A stretch of 64,000 bases of DNA from Paenibacillus sp. LS1 (GTDB taxonomy: Bacteria; Bacillota; Bacilli; Paenibacillales; Paenibacillaceae), in contig NZ_JAPDOE010000019.1 in NCBI RefSeq assembly GCF_026013365.1, positions 1 to 64,000 of the forward strand, in the 5' to 3' direction. The notes beneath the pieces were generated by a model. It ran no database searches. It was not told where the DNA came from and saw only the letters and a list, made by a program, of their open reading frames with translations. The translations under genes and the position numbers were made by a program. Below are positions 1 through 8,585 of the stretch, piece by piece. Within the stretch, counting starts at the first letter, position 1, and every line of letters starts with the position of its first letter.

Positions 1-253
1 TTCGTTTTGCGATGAAATTTACGGACAAAACCGCAGCGTAGTGTCTACTTTTTTGACATAGGTCCATGATGTTTCTTACAATTTAAAAAGAGGACCAAAT
101 GGCTAAATAAGACGCCCTGAGTTCCTTAGAAAATCATCTACCCATTTGCCGAAATCATCCAAATTAGATTTCAAGATGTTATAAACGCGCTGAAATCCAT
201 CATCATATATCTTCCCTGAACTGAAGTTGAAGACACATCCTATAGAGACTTAC

Positions 254-420
254 CGTTTACGCTATAACAGAAAGTGTAGAACCAATCCAATACAACAAAG
301 TGCACTCTCTGCCCTTGAATTCCCTATAGGAAAGAGGAGGAAATAAGGGGGCCATAGTGATTGAAGATGGCACCGCAATCGAAATAACAAAGTTACTAAG
401 CCCCTTAATAGTTAAGCGAA
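254..420 (+). repeat. Decayed copy 1 of inverted-repeat element
   Basis: This stretch begins CGTTTACGCTATAACAGA and later contains AATTCCCTATAGGAAA, an A/G-rich run and an AGGGGG segment. These occur in the same order as the matching blocks of the intact element at 538-688. The right inverted end is not recognisable, so the boundary at 420 is approximate. No coding sense is visible. The homology was judged by eye. Confidence 0.5.
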
Positions 421-421
421 C

Positions 422-530
422 CGTTACGCTAAAACGGAGAACGCAAACCAATATGAAGTAACAAGCTAAAAGCTGAGGAAGATCCTACTACACTAAAAAT
501 TACAGGATTTAGGATGTCCTTCTTAGTTGA
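422..530 (+). repeat. Decayed copy 2 of inverted-repeat element
   Basis: The block CGTTACGCTAAAACGGAGA followed by a GCAAACCAATATGAAG run lines up with the first 50 bases or so of the intact element at 538-688. The rest is poorly conserved and lacks a right end. Its orientation is the same as copies 1 and 3, giving a head-to-tail series starting at about 254, 422 and 537. Confidence 0.45.
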
Positions 531-537
531 ATTAAAC

Positions 538-688
538 GTTTACACGATAACGGAGAGGGCAGAAGAAATCTGAAGAAGCGAAGCGCTAGCCTTTATCCCC
601 GGATTTCCCCTCTAGGGAAATAATCAAAAAATCCGGGGGTAACAGCGATCGGAAGATTATTCTGTCCGCGCAGTGGCCGAGTGTAAAC
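538..688 (+). repeat. 151-bp MITE-like element with terminal inverted repeats
   Basis: The element starts GTTTACAC at 538-545 and ends with the exact reverse complement GTGTAAAC at 681-688. Inside, CCCCGGATTT (597-606) pairs with AAATCCGGGG (629-638), and TTTCCC/GGGAAA can form a nested stem, so the transcript would fold strongly. It holds no open frame. It resembles a non-autonomous mobile or intergenic repeat, or a structured RNA cassette. The class is inferred from architecture only. It ends 47 bp before the fucosidase start and may lie in that gene's leader. Confidence 0.65.
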
Positions 689-735
689 CTATGTGTTCAG
701 CGTTTGACATTGAAATCTAGAGGAGATGAAACAGG

Positions 736-2148
736 ATGAGCGAAACCAAAGAAACCGTACTGGAGCAGGAAGAGCAGATCGTCGAAGCCGGCGTGCACAA
801 TTTTAGCAAAGAGGATGAATGGATCAAACCGGAAGATCCGCTGCTGAATGAGCGGTTGGAGTGGTTCAAGGATCAGAAGCTGGGGCTGATGATGCACTGG
901 GGTCCTTATTCCCAGCTTGGTCTCGTGGAATCCTGGGCACTGAGCGACGAGGATGGCGATTGGTCGCGCGATGACATCGACTGGACGGACGACATGGAAG
1001 ACTTCAAGCGGGAGTATTTCGATCTAAACAAAACCTTCAATCCGATTCGCTTCCAGCCTGAGGAGTGGGCTCAGATGGCGGCAGATAACGGGTTCAAATA
1101 TTTCCTGTTCACCACCAAGCACCATGACGGTTTCTGCATGTGGGATACCAAGACGACGGATTACCGGATTACGGGCAAGGACACGCCTTTTCATACCCAT
1201 AAGTATGCGGACATCTGTCGAGCCCTATTTGACGCTTTCCGGGCCAAAGGACTCGGCATCTCAGCGTATTTCTCCAAAGCGGACTGGCATACCCCGTATT
1301 ACTGGGCACCGGGCATGGAGCGTGGACGGCATATGTGGCGCGGCCCTTCGTATGATCCCCATAAGTATCCATGGCTGTGGGAGAAATTCGTAGATTTCAC
1401 ACATGAGCAGATCATGGAGTTGCTGACGAATTACGGGCGGATCGAATGTCTGTGGCTGGATGCCGGCTGGGTGCGCGAAGGTCGCCATGGTCAGGATATC
1501 AGGCTCGGAGAAGTTGTGGATCGGGCGCGTCAGACCACACAACCTTGGCTTCTTTCCGCAGATCGCACCGTGGGTGGGCCGTATGAGAATATCGTTACCC
1601 CCGAGCAGACCATACCGGAACATCCGATGAACATTCCATGGGAAAGCTGTATTACTGTGGGGAACTCCTTTGCTTTCGGATTTGATGATCAGTATAAAAC
1701 GGGAAGACAGCTGGCACATATTCTACTTGAAGTTGTGTCCAAGGGCGGTAACCTGGCGCTGAATGTAGGTCCACAACCCGATGGGCGTCTGCCAAAAGGG
1801 GCAATTCGAGGCATCAAGGGCCTCGGTGAATGGTTGGGTACTCATGGAGAAGGGGTCTATGGAACCCGGATCTGTGGGCCATATTTTACGAAAGATTGGG
1901 CTTTCACTCAGAAAGAAGAGATCAACACCGTATATGCCTTCCGAATATACCGAAACGAGAATGAGATCGTACAACCACAGTTAATCATTCCTTATCTGGA
2001 AAAGGTAGAGCGGATCGAACTCATTGGTAGCGATGACGTACTTTCGTATCAGCATACAGAAGACGGACTTCTCGTGGAACTGCCACAATCCGCCGCAACC
2101 AGTGAAGCACCCATCACACATACGTTCAGAATGGTCACAAGCGCATAG
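736..2148 (+). CDS. Alpha-L-fucosidase, GH29 family
   Basis: A 470-residue protein of the glycoside hydrolase 29 type, expected to release terminal alpha-L-fucose with retention of configuration. It shows the family pattern near the N-terminus (WFKDQKLGLMMHWGPYS), the KYFLFTTKHHDGFCMWDT block that forms the fucose pocket, and ECLWLDAGW, whose Asp is the expected nucleophile. There is no signal peptide, so it should act in the cytoplasm on imported oligosaccharides. AGGAGA at 721-726 fits the ATG at 736. It is followed by a terminator and then an LplBCA-like importer, suggesting one catabolic locus with the GH3 and GH38 genes downstream. The linkage preference (alpha-1,2 versus 1,3/1,4) cannot be read from sequence alone. 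Confidence 0.9.
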   Translation: MSETKETVLEQEEQIVEAGVHNFSKEDEWIKPEDPLLNERLEWFKDQKLGLMMHWGPYSQLGLVESWALSDEDGDWSRDDIDWTDDMEDFKREYFDLNKTFNPIRFQPEEWAQMAADNGFKYFLFTTKHHDGFCMWDTKTTDYRITGKDTPFHTHKYADICRALFDAFRAKGLGISAYFSKADWHTPYYWAPGMERGRHMWRGPSYDPHKYPWLWEKFVDFTHEQIMELLTNYGRIECLWLDAGWVREGRHGQDIRLGEVVDRARQTTQPWLLSADRTVGGPYENIVTPEQTIPEHPMNIPWESCITVGNSFAFGFDDQYKTGRQLAHILLEVVSKGGNLALNVGPQPDGRLPKGAIRGIKGLGEWLGTHGEGVYGTRICGPYFTKDWAFTQKEEINTVYAFRIYRNENEIVQPQLIIPYLEKVERIELIGSDDVLSYQHTEDGLLVELPQSAATSEAPITHTFRMVTSA

Positions 2149-2172
2149 AACCACATAGAACGTCATGTCAAT

Positions 2173-2207
2173 TCCGGGGGAGATATCGCAGCCTCCGGGA
2201 TTTTTTT
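2173..2207 (+). terminator. Rho-independent terminator after GH29 gene
   Basis: A G/C-rich hairpin (CCGGGGGAG with GCCTCCGGG, one bulge) is followed by seven T residues just past the fucosidase stop. The stem is slightly imperfect. Confidence 0.7.
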
Positions 2208-2342
2208 ATTCATACATAAGGAACACGATTCCCAATAGAAACAGCTCGCAATCGCTTGTCACACAAGGGTTTATGGAATAAAGAGAAGTCGGAGAAAATT
2301 GCAAATTGATGAAAGTTTATGGTTCGAGGTACTATCAAATCA

Positions 2343-2356
2343 AGAAAGCGTTACCT
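2343..2356 (+). promoter_or_regulatory. Possible cre-like box upstream of importer operon
   Basis: AGAAAGCGTTACCT matches the CcpA consensus TGNAANCGNWNNCA except at its first and last positions. It lies 117 bp before the permease start, in a 315-bp gene-free stretch where I see no convincing -35/-10 pair. Weak candidate. Confidence 0.25.
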
Positions 2357-2472
2357 GATATGAATGTTCACATAATATTTGCTTACCAAGGGAAAGAGAA
2401 CAGAAAAAAGGATGTTTAAGGGATGTAAATGTAATGTATTATTACACTTGAGGTGTAGAAGGAGTGACGCAA

Positions 2473-3450
2473 ATGAGTCGAGCTACGGAAAGCATACCCG
2501 CCAAGATGGAACTCCAACAGAGGAAACATGTGGAGCCCAAGCGGCAGCATCCATTCATCAGAAGCCTCAAGAAGCACTGGGAGCTCTACCTGCTCGTGCT
2601 GCCCCCGGTGTTGTATCTGTTGATCTTCAAGTACATTCCTATGGTAGGTGTCCAGATCGCCTTCAAGGATTTCAGCGTGGTCAAAGGAATCTGGGGAAGC
2701 CCTTGGGTTGGATTCAAACATTTTGAAGCCTTCTTCCAATCTCCAAACTTCTGGCTACTGATTAAGAACACGATAGGCATTAGCTTCTATTCCTTAATCG
2801 CCGGTTTCCCTATTCCGATCCTTCTGGCGCTGGCGCTGAACGAGATTCGAACGGGTTATTTTAAGAAGACCGTGCAGATGGTCACCTACGCTCCGCATTT
2901 TATCTCCACCGTTGTTATGGTATCCATTATCATTCTGATGCTCTCCCCGCATGTGGGCGTGGTAGACAAGCTGTTCACACTGCTCGGATTTCCGATGACG
3001 AACTTCATGGGCATTCCGGAATACTTCAAATCGATCTATGTCTGGTCAGGTGTGTGGCAGGGCATGGGATATTCATCAATTATATATATCGCAGCGCTTG
3101 CTGGTGTTGATCCATCTCTCTATGAAGCAGCGAAGATGGATGGCGCATCAAGGCTTCGGAAAATATGGCACATCGACCTCCCATCGCTCGTTCCAGTCAC
3201 CGTCATCATGCTAATTCTGAGTCTGGGCAGCATTATGGGCGTGGGCTTCGAGAAAATATACCTGATGCAGAATCCGCTCAACACAAGCGCTTCAGAGGTC
3301 ATCTCCACGTATGTGTACAAGGTGGGTCTGATCGGGGCGAATTTCAGCTTCTCCTCGGCAGTAGGGTTCTTCAACTCCATTATCAACCTGATCCTGCTGG
3401 TTATCGTCAACGGCATATCACGCAAAGTATCCCAGAACAGCTTGTGGTAA
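2473..3450 (+). CDS. CUT1 sugar ABC permease, LplB-like
   Basis: A 325-residue inner-membrane permease of the oligosaccharide (CUT1) ABC class, closest in pattern to LplB-type proteins. The N-terminus carries a basic stretch, then six hydrophobic segments starting with LYLLVLPPVLYLLIF. The EAA loop that docks on the ATPase reads YEAAKMDGASRLRKIWHIDLP. ATG 2473 is preferred over GTG 2464 because AAGGAG (2459-2464) would overlap the GTG but lies 8 bases before the ATG. The partner permease begins 15 bp downstream and a binding lipoprotein follows. No ATPase gene is adjacent. Such systems commonly share an MsmX-type ATPase encoded elsewhere. Confidence 0.88.
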   Translation: MSRATESIPAKMELQQRKHVEPKRQHPFIRSLKKHWELYLLVLPPVLYLLIFKYIPMVGVQIAFKDFSVVKGIWGSPWVGFKHFEAFFQSPNFWLLIKNTIGISFYSLIAGFPIPILLALALNEIRTGYFKKTVQMVTYAPHFISTVVMVSIIILMLSPHVGVVDKLFTLLGFPMTNFMGIPEYFKSIYVWSGVWQGMGYSSIIYIAALAGVDPSLYEAAKMDGASRLRKIWHIDLPSLVPVTVIMLILSLGSIMGVGFEKIYLMQNPLNTSASEVISTYVYKVGLIGANFSFSSAVGFFNSIINLILLVIVNGISRKVSQNSLW

Positions 3451-3465
3451 AGGAGGAGCTTATCC

Positions 3466-4374
3466 ATGTTCAACCTGATTAATCGTAACCGGATCAAGGA
3501 CCCGCTCGGTGACCGTATTTTCATGACATTCAACTACATCTTTCTGTTCGCCATACTGCTAACGGTGTTTTACCCTCTCTTGTATATCATCAGTTCTTCG
3601 TTCAGCTCTTCACGAGCCGTGACATCCGGTCAGGTGTGGCTGTTCCCGGTAGATTTTAACATCAAGGCGTACATCTCCATTTTCAAAAGCCAACAGCTTA
3701 TGCTCGGTTTCTATAACACGATCATCTATACCGTGGTGGGCACGTTCATTAACGTGGTGCTGACCGTGATGCTGGCGTATCCCTTGTCACGCAAGTCGTT
3801 CTACGGACGAGGAGCTATCATCATTTTCATGATGATCACAATGTTCTTTGATGGCGGTCTGATTCCCACCTACCTGCTGATGAAGGACTTGCACCTGCTC
3901 GATACACGATGGGCGATGTGGCTGCCCGGGGCGCTCGCGGTGTTCCAGGTCATCGTGGCGAGAACGTTCTTCCAATCTTCCATCCCGGAAGAGCTTGGTG
4001 AGGCCGCGGAAATGGACGGTTGTCGGGATATCCGGTATCTGATCAGCGTAGTTCTTCCCTTATCGAAGCCCATTCTGGCCGTCATGACACTCATGTATGC
4101 CGTAGGCCACTGGAATGCGTACTTTGATGCACTGATCTACCTGCGTTCCGAGAAGTTATTCCCGTTACAATACGTGCTTCGCAATCTGCTCATCCTGAAC
4201 GCGGCTGATCCGGCGATGCTCGCCAATACCAGCCAACAGATGCGGGATCAAGGGTTCGAGCAGGTGTTGAAATATGCACTGATCGTTGTGGCGAGTATTC
4301 CAATTCTGATCATGTATCCATTTGTACAGAAGTATTTTGTTAAAGGTGTCATGGTTGGTTCCCTGAAAGGTTAA
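3466..4374 (+). CDS. CUT1 sugar ABC permease, LplC/YtcP-like
   Basis: A 302-residue membrane protein with six predicted spans, forming the second half of the importer channel with the gene just upstream. The EAA motif is LGEAAEMDGCRDIRYLISVVLPLSKP, and the C-terminus ends QKYFVKGVMVGSLKG, typical of LplC/YtcP permeases. An AAAGGAGGAG ribosome site lies before ATG 3466. It has the same strand and short spacing as its neighbours and is therefore part of the operon. Confidence 0.9.
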   Translation: MFNLINRNRIKDPLGDRIFMTFNYIFLFAILLTVFYPLLYIISSSFSSSRAVTSGQVWLFPVDFNIKAYISIFKSQQLMLGFYNTIIYTVVGTFINVVLTVMLAYPLSRKSFYGRGAIIIFMMITMFFDGGLIPTYLLMKDLHLLDTRWAMWLPGALAVFQVIVARTFFQSSIPEELGEAAEMDGCRDIRYLISVVLPLSKPILAVMTLMYAVGHWNAYFDALIYLRSEKLFPLQYVLRNLLILNAADPAMLANTSQQMRDQGFEQVLKYALIVVASIPILIMYPFVQKYFVKGVMVGSLKG

Positions 4375-4502
4375 TCCTTGTGAGTTAAGCCCGGTTGCCT
4401 CTTGAAAGGAGGTGGAAGGAACACGCCAGCTTCCGGGGTCGATTTTATACACGTGCAGTACTACCAATGGTTTGCCGTTATGAACAAAAAGGAGGAGTCA
4501 GA

Positions 4503-6140
4503 TTGAGAAAATCTTGGATTTCGATGTTGTTTCTGGTCTTTGCTTCGATGGCTTTGTTGTCCGCATGCAGTTCATCCGAGGAATCGGGTGGGAGTAGCGA
4601 CGGTAGCGGGGAGAGCGGTGGTCCTGTAACCATGACTTTCTTTGCTCCGCAAGGCAAAGCGTCTATGGAAGAGAATGAATTCACCCAATTTATCGAAGAC
4701 AAGTTCGACGTTACCCTGAAATGGGATCTGGCCCCAACGGACGCCTTGCAGGATCGCAGACAATTACTGCTGGCCAGTGGTGATTATCCCGAAGTGTTTC
4801 TTCACGGCAAGTTCACCACCTCAGACCTTCAAACCTATGGAAAACAGGGCGTGTTCCTTCCGCTACAGGATCTGATTCAGGAGTATGGTCCGAATCTGAC
4901 CAAGATTATGGAAGAGAAGCCATACTTCAAAGAAGCCATCACGGCACCGGATGGTAACATCTATGCGCTGCCGATCTTCAATGAATGTTATCACTGTACG
5001 TATGCACAGAAATACTGGATCAACACGGAGTGGCTCGATAATTTGGGTCTGAAAATGCCAACCACAACAGATGAATTGTATACCGTTCTGAAGGCGTTTA
5101 AGACACAAGATCCGAACGGTAACGGGAAAGCGGACGAGATTCCACTCACGGGTGCACCGAACAAGTATGTATGGAATGGCAACATTGATGCCTACCTGAT
5201 GAATAGCTTTATCTATAATGATAACGACAAGTACCTGATCGTGAACGATGGCAAGGTGAGTTTTGCCGCCAATCAGGAAGGGTGGAAGAAAGGGCTGGAA
5301 TACATGAACAAGCTGTATGCGGATGGCTTGATTGATCCAGCTTCCTTCACACAGAATGATCAGGCGATCGGACAGCTGGGTAACAAAGAGGGCGATGAAG
5401 TGGTCGGCTCCATTACAACAGCGCTGGTCAGTTATCTCGTGAATACCTATGACAAAGACATCACCCGTCACCAGCACTGGGAGATCGTTCCTCCATTGAA
5501 AGGGCCGGATGGGGTGCAGACGACAGGCGCCACGCAGAGCGTAGGTGAGTTTGAGTTTGCCATCACCAACAAAGCGACAGAAGCACAGCAGATTGCCGCC
5601 ATCAAAATTGTGGACTACATGTTCAGTGAAGAAGGTGCGCTGTACGCGGAGTATGGTCCAACTGAAGGTAAGGGATGGAAGAAGGCAGATGCCGATGAGA
5701 AAAACATCAATGGCGAGCCGGCCAAATACAGCTACTACAACCTGCCTGAGCGTGATCCAAACGTTGTTGTGAACGAGAGCTGGTCACAGATCGGAGCACA
5801 TGACTTGTCCAACACGTTCCGTAATCTGTTTGCCGAAGGACAGAATCCATTAGAAGCAGAGGGCTACGGTACACGTTTGGCTCAAGCAACCAATGTGTAT
5901 GAACCTTATGCACCAAAAGAAGTATATCCTGCGAACGTATTTATCCGTCCAGAGGATACGGAATCAGCTGCACAACTGACTACGGCCATTAAGGATTATG
6001 TGCAGACGAATATGGCACAGTTCATTATTGGTAGCAAGAGCATTGATAAGGAATGGGATTCGTATGTCAAAGGCTTCGACGGTCTTGGGCTGAGTAATTA
6101 CCTTGAGATCTACCAGCGTGCCATTGAGAAGAATCAATAA
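4503..6140 (+). CDS. Extracellular solute-binding lipoprotein, LplA-like
   Basis: A 545-residue sugar-binding lipoprotein for the LplBC-like permeases upstream. I chose TTG at 4503: it sits 7 bases after GGAGG (4491-4495) and gives a proper signal peptide, MRKSWISMLFLVFASMALLS, then the lipobox LSAC with the acylated Cys at residue 21. A Ser/Gly-rich tether follows. The mature part has the family-1 binding-protein look (TMTFFAPQGKASMEENEF, then a DPNGNGKADEIPLTG segment typical of LplA homologues). The open frame extends upstream to 4395, but that would bury the signal peptide. The ligand is unknown; a fucosylated or mannosylated oligosaccharide is inferred from neighbouring hydrolases. Confidence 0.88.
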   Translation: MRKSWISMLFLVFASMALLSACSSSEESGGSSDGSGESGGPVTMTFFAPQGKASMEENEFTQFIEDKFDVTLKWDLAPTDALQDRRQLLLASGDYPEVFLHGKFTTSDLQTYGKQGVFLPLQDLIQEYGPNLTKIMEEKPYFKEAITAPDGNIYALPIFNECYHCTYAQKYWINTEWLDNLGLKMPTTTDELYTVLKAFKTQDPNGNGKADEIPLTGAPNKYVWNGNIDAYLMNSFIYNDNDKYLIVNDGKVSFAANQEGWKKGLEYMNKLYADGLIDPASFTQNDQAIGQLGNKEGDEVVGSITTALVSYLVNTYDKDITRHQHWEIVPPLKGPDGVQTTGATQSVGEFEFAITNKATEAQQIAAIKIVDYMFSEEGALYAEYGPTEGKGWKKADADEKNINGEPAKYSYYNLPERDPNVVVNESWSQIGAHDLSNTFRNLFAEGQNPLEAEGYGTRLAQATNVYEPYAPKEVYPANVFIRPEDTESAAQLTTAIKDYVQTNMAQFIIGSKSIDKEWDSYVKGFDGLGLSNYLEIYQRAIEKNQ

Positions 6141-6161
6141 TTGAAGGATTCAATATAGAGG

Positions 6162-6200
6162 CTGTCCCGTCTGTCACCCGTGACCGGGACGGTCTTCTCC
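6162..6200 (+). terminator. Hairpin terminator after binding-protein gene
   Basis: GTCCCG and GTCAC pair with GTGAC and CGGGAC around a short loop, followed by a pyrimidine-rich GGTCTTCTCC tail. The T tract is weak, so partial read-through into the regulator gene is possible. Confidence 0.55.
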
Positions 6201-6201
6201 T

Positions 6202-6229
6202 ATGACAACCCCACGTCATCCGATATAAT
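6202..6229 (+). promoter_or_regulatory. Sigma-A promoter for AraC regulator
   Basis: ATGACA (6202-6207), a 16-bp spacer and a perfect TATAAT (6224-6229) lie about 87 bp before the chosen regulator start, immediately after the terminator. Confidence 0.55.
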
Positions 6230-6315
6230 GTACTGTATATTTATGGAAAATTAGCGATCAGCACAACTATTTGTCGTCATTCAGCATGAACAGTAACGGT
6301 GGGGGGATCTCGGAG

Positions 6316-8535
6316 ATGAACAACAATTGGTTTAGGCGTCTGCTGTTATCGTATCTGCCTGTTTTCTTTATTGTGACGACCATTCTATTCTTTATTTTCT
6401 TTCAGGTGTTCAATGAACAGAATCGTAGAGAAGCGCTGAAGGCCAATGAATTCCTTGCCTCACAGGTCACGCAATATCTAGACAACTCCCTGCGTTCCAT
6501 CGACTTCAAGGTACTGCGTGAGATTTTGACCAACCCTAACTTGAAGAATTATTTCTCGGTATCTGGCAGCGAAGATGTGTATGCCGGCATTCAGGCGGTC
6601 CAGGTGGTTGATGAATTGAAAATAGAGTATCCGCTGATCGATTCGATATATCTCGTTCGATATGGAGATGGCACGGTCTTCAGTAACGGGAAGGCTGTTC
6701 CGATTGAAGAGTTCCCGGATGCAGACTTCATTGCAGATAGCCGGTCAAGGGATGAACAGAAATGGGTAGGAGCACGAGCGTTCCGGGCTTTTCCTTCGCA
6801 AGCGACGGAGCAGGTGATTACGATTGTGCGAAGTGTAGGGAACGGTAAAGGACTTGTGGTCACGAACGTAGATCTTAGTACCTTGAGAAAATCCATCATG
6901 CAGATGTATGATCCGGAATTTACGTTCGTGAACATCTTCAACCGATCAGGCGGCAATCTGTGGGATAGCAGCATGCCCGAAGGGGTTACAGCTTCCAATA
7001 AAACCACTTCGGGAGAGGTCTTCTCCGAATTTACATCGAGCTATAGCGGTTGGAAGGTGCAGACGGGTCTTAATAATGGGAAAATCGTCAAATTGGCTCT
7101 GCAATTTTATAATATCTGGTTTGCCTTTGCGGTAGTGGTTGTGTTGATTGGCGTGGTGTGGGTGATCTACGTAACCCGCAGAAATTACAAGCCGATTCAG
7201 CAGATTGTCACGTTAATTCAAACCGTCTCTTCGCAGAAGCAATCGGGGCTGAACTATGGCAAAGAGAATGAGTTCCGATTCATCCATACGACGCTGGAAC
7301 GCATGATTGATCAGACGAAGCAATATCAGGAGGAGCATGAAGAGAATCTGATTTTGCAGAAAAAAATGTTCTTTCAGGAACTCTTGGAAGGAACACGAGA
7401 TTATACGGGCAGCGAGCTGACAGCCGAGATGAAGAAGTTCAAACTGCCTGGGCTGGAACATCGTTGGGCCGTCATGGTAGTCGAGATGGATCGGTATGAT
7501 GCATTTGTGACGGAGTATCATGATCAGGACCAATCCCTCCTGAAATTCGTGTTATCCAGTATTCTGCAGGAGAGTGCACGTCATGAAGGAACGGATGTAT
7601 GGGCTGAATGGATCTCTGATCAGCGCCTGTACGCCATCCTCTGGATGCCGGAAATGGAACAGGCCGAGGAGACCGAGCATCGATTGCTCGCTGGTTATCT
7701 GGACAGAATCGATCAGTATCTGAACTTCACTGTGACCATTGGTGTTGGTCGGGTCGCTGTCGATATTCGGGGACTGAGAGCTTCATTGAAAGAAGCTGTG
7801 CACGCGCTGGAGTATAAGGCCGTACTAGGGATGAATCGCATCATTCCGTGTAGTGATGTGCCGAATTCGACCAATGATGTATATGAGTTCCTGAAGACCA
7901 TCTCACTGCTGGTACAGGCGATGCGTTTATCGGACGATGTTTGGGAAAAGCATTTTGAAAGACTGTTTGATCAAATCAGTGAGTCCGTTCTGTCCCGTCA
8001 GGAGATTATGAATACGATCCAATTGTTATTTCAACATTACAATCGGGAATTTGCCGAACTTCCACGGGAGTATCAGGAGTCGTGGGCTGCTATATTCACC
8101 CCACTTCTGCCAAGGCTTGAGGGCTGGGAGACGTTAGACGATCTGCGTGAACTGTGCTGGGAAGGGTTCAGGGAACTGGCACTTCAGATGCAGACGCTGC
8201 ATTGTTCCCGAAAACACAGATCACATATTTTGGAGATTCGCAAATACATCGAAGAGCATTACAACAATCCCGATCTGTCACTGAACTACCTTAGTGATCT
8301 ATTCGATATTAATCCGAAGTATCTGAGCAAGCTTTTCAAGGATGAGATTGGGGAGAAGTTTGTGGATCTGCTCATTAGTCATCGTATCGAAAAAGCCAAG
8401 CTGCTCATGCAGGAGACGGATAAGGCTATTCAGGAGATCAGTGAGGAAGTGGGATACACGAACTATAATTCCTTCAACCGAGCTTTCAAGAACGTGGTGG
8501 GTGTGGCACCAAGTGACTACCGCAAAGCCATGTGA
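6316..8535 (+). CDS. Membrane-anchored AraC-family regulator
   Basis: A 739-residue protein in which an extracellular sensor is joined to a DNA-binding domain. Near the N-terminus is one membrane span (LLLSYLPVFFIVTTILFFIFF). A Cache-like outer region of about 230 residues follows, then a second span (IWFAFAVVVVLIGVVWVIYV), a linker, and two C-terminal AraC helix-turn-helix motifs (residues about 635-739, with DLSLNYLSDLFDINPKYLSKLFK and EISEEVGYTNYNSFNRAFKNVVG). It probably senses a sugar or the binding protein outside and activates this locus. ATG 6316 is preferred for its GGGGGG leader. In-frame TTG 6271 and ATG 6286 are alternatives. It sits between the importer and the hydrolases, which supports local control. 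Confidence 0.85.
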   Translation: MNNNWFRRLLLSYLPVFFIVTTILFFIFFQVFNEQNRREALKANEFLASQVTQYLDNSLRSIDFKVLREILTNPNLKNYFSVSGSEDVYAGIQAVQVVDELKIEYPLIDSIYLVRYGDGTVFSNGKAVPIEEFPDADFIADSRSRDEQKWVGARAFRAFPSQATEQVITIVRSVGNGKGLVVTNVDLSTLRKSIMQMYDPEFTFVNIFNRSGGNLWDSSMPEGVTASNKTTSGEVFSEFTSSYSGWKVQTGLNNGKIVKLALQFYNIWFAFAVVVVLIGVVWVIYVTRRNYKPIQQIVTLIQTVSSQKQSGLNYGKENEFRFIHTTLERMIDQTKQYQEEHEENLILQKKMFFQELLEGTRDYTGSELTAEMKKFKLPGLEHRWAVMVVEMDRYDAFVTEYHDQDQSLLKFVLSSILQESARHEGTDVWAEWISDQRLYAILWMPEMEQAEETEHRLLAGYLDRIDQYLNFTVTIGVGRVAVDIRGLRASLKEAVHALEYKAVLGMNRIIPCSDVPNSTNDVYEFLKTISLLVQAMRLSDDVWEKHFERLFDQISESVLSRQEIMNTIQLLFQHYNREFAELPREYQESWAAIFTPLLPRLEGWETLDDLRELCWEGFRELALQMQTLHCSRKHRSHILEIRKYIEEHYNNPDLSLNYLSDLFDINPKYLSKLFKDEIGEKFVDLLISHRIEKAKLLMQETDKAIQEISEEVGYTNYNSFNRAFKNVVGVAPSDYRKAM

Positions 8536-8585
8536 TGTAAGTGCACGCGCCTAACTAATTCCGAACGCATAAGGAGAATGTGCAT

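Noticed and set aside
257..451. 64-codon minus-strand reading frame in the left-edge region
   Set aside because: It lies inside the decayed repeat copies, has no ribosome site and no recognisable protein features.
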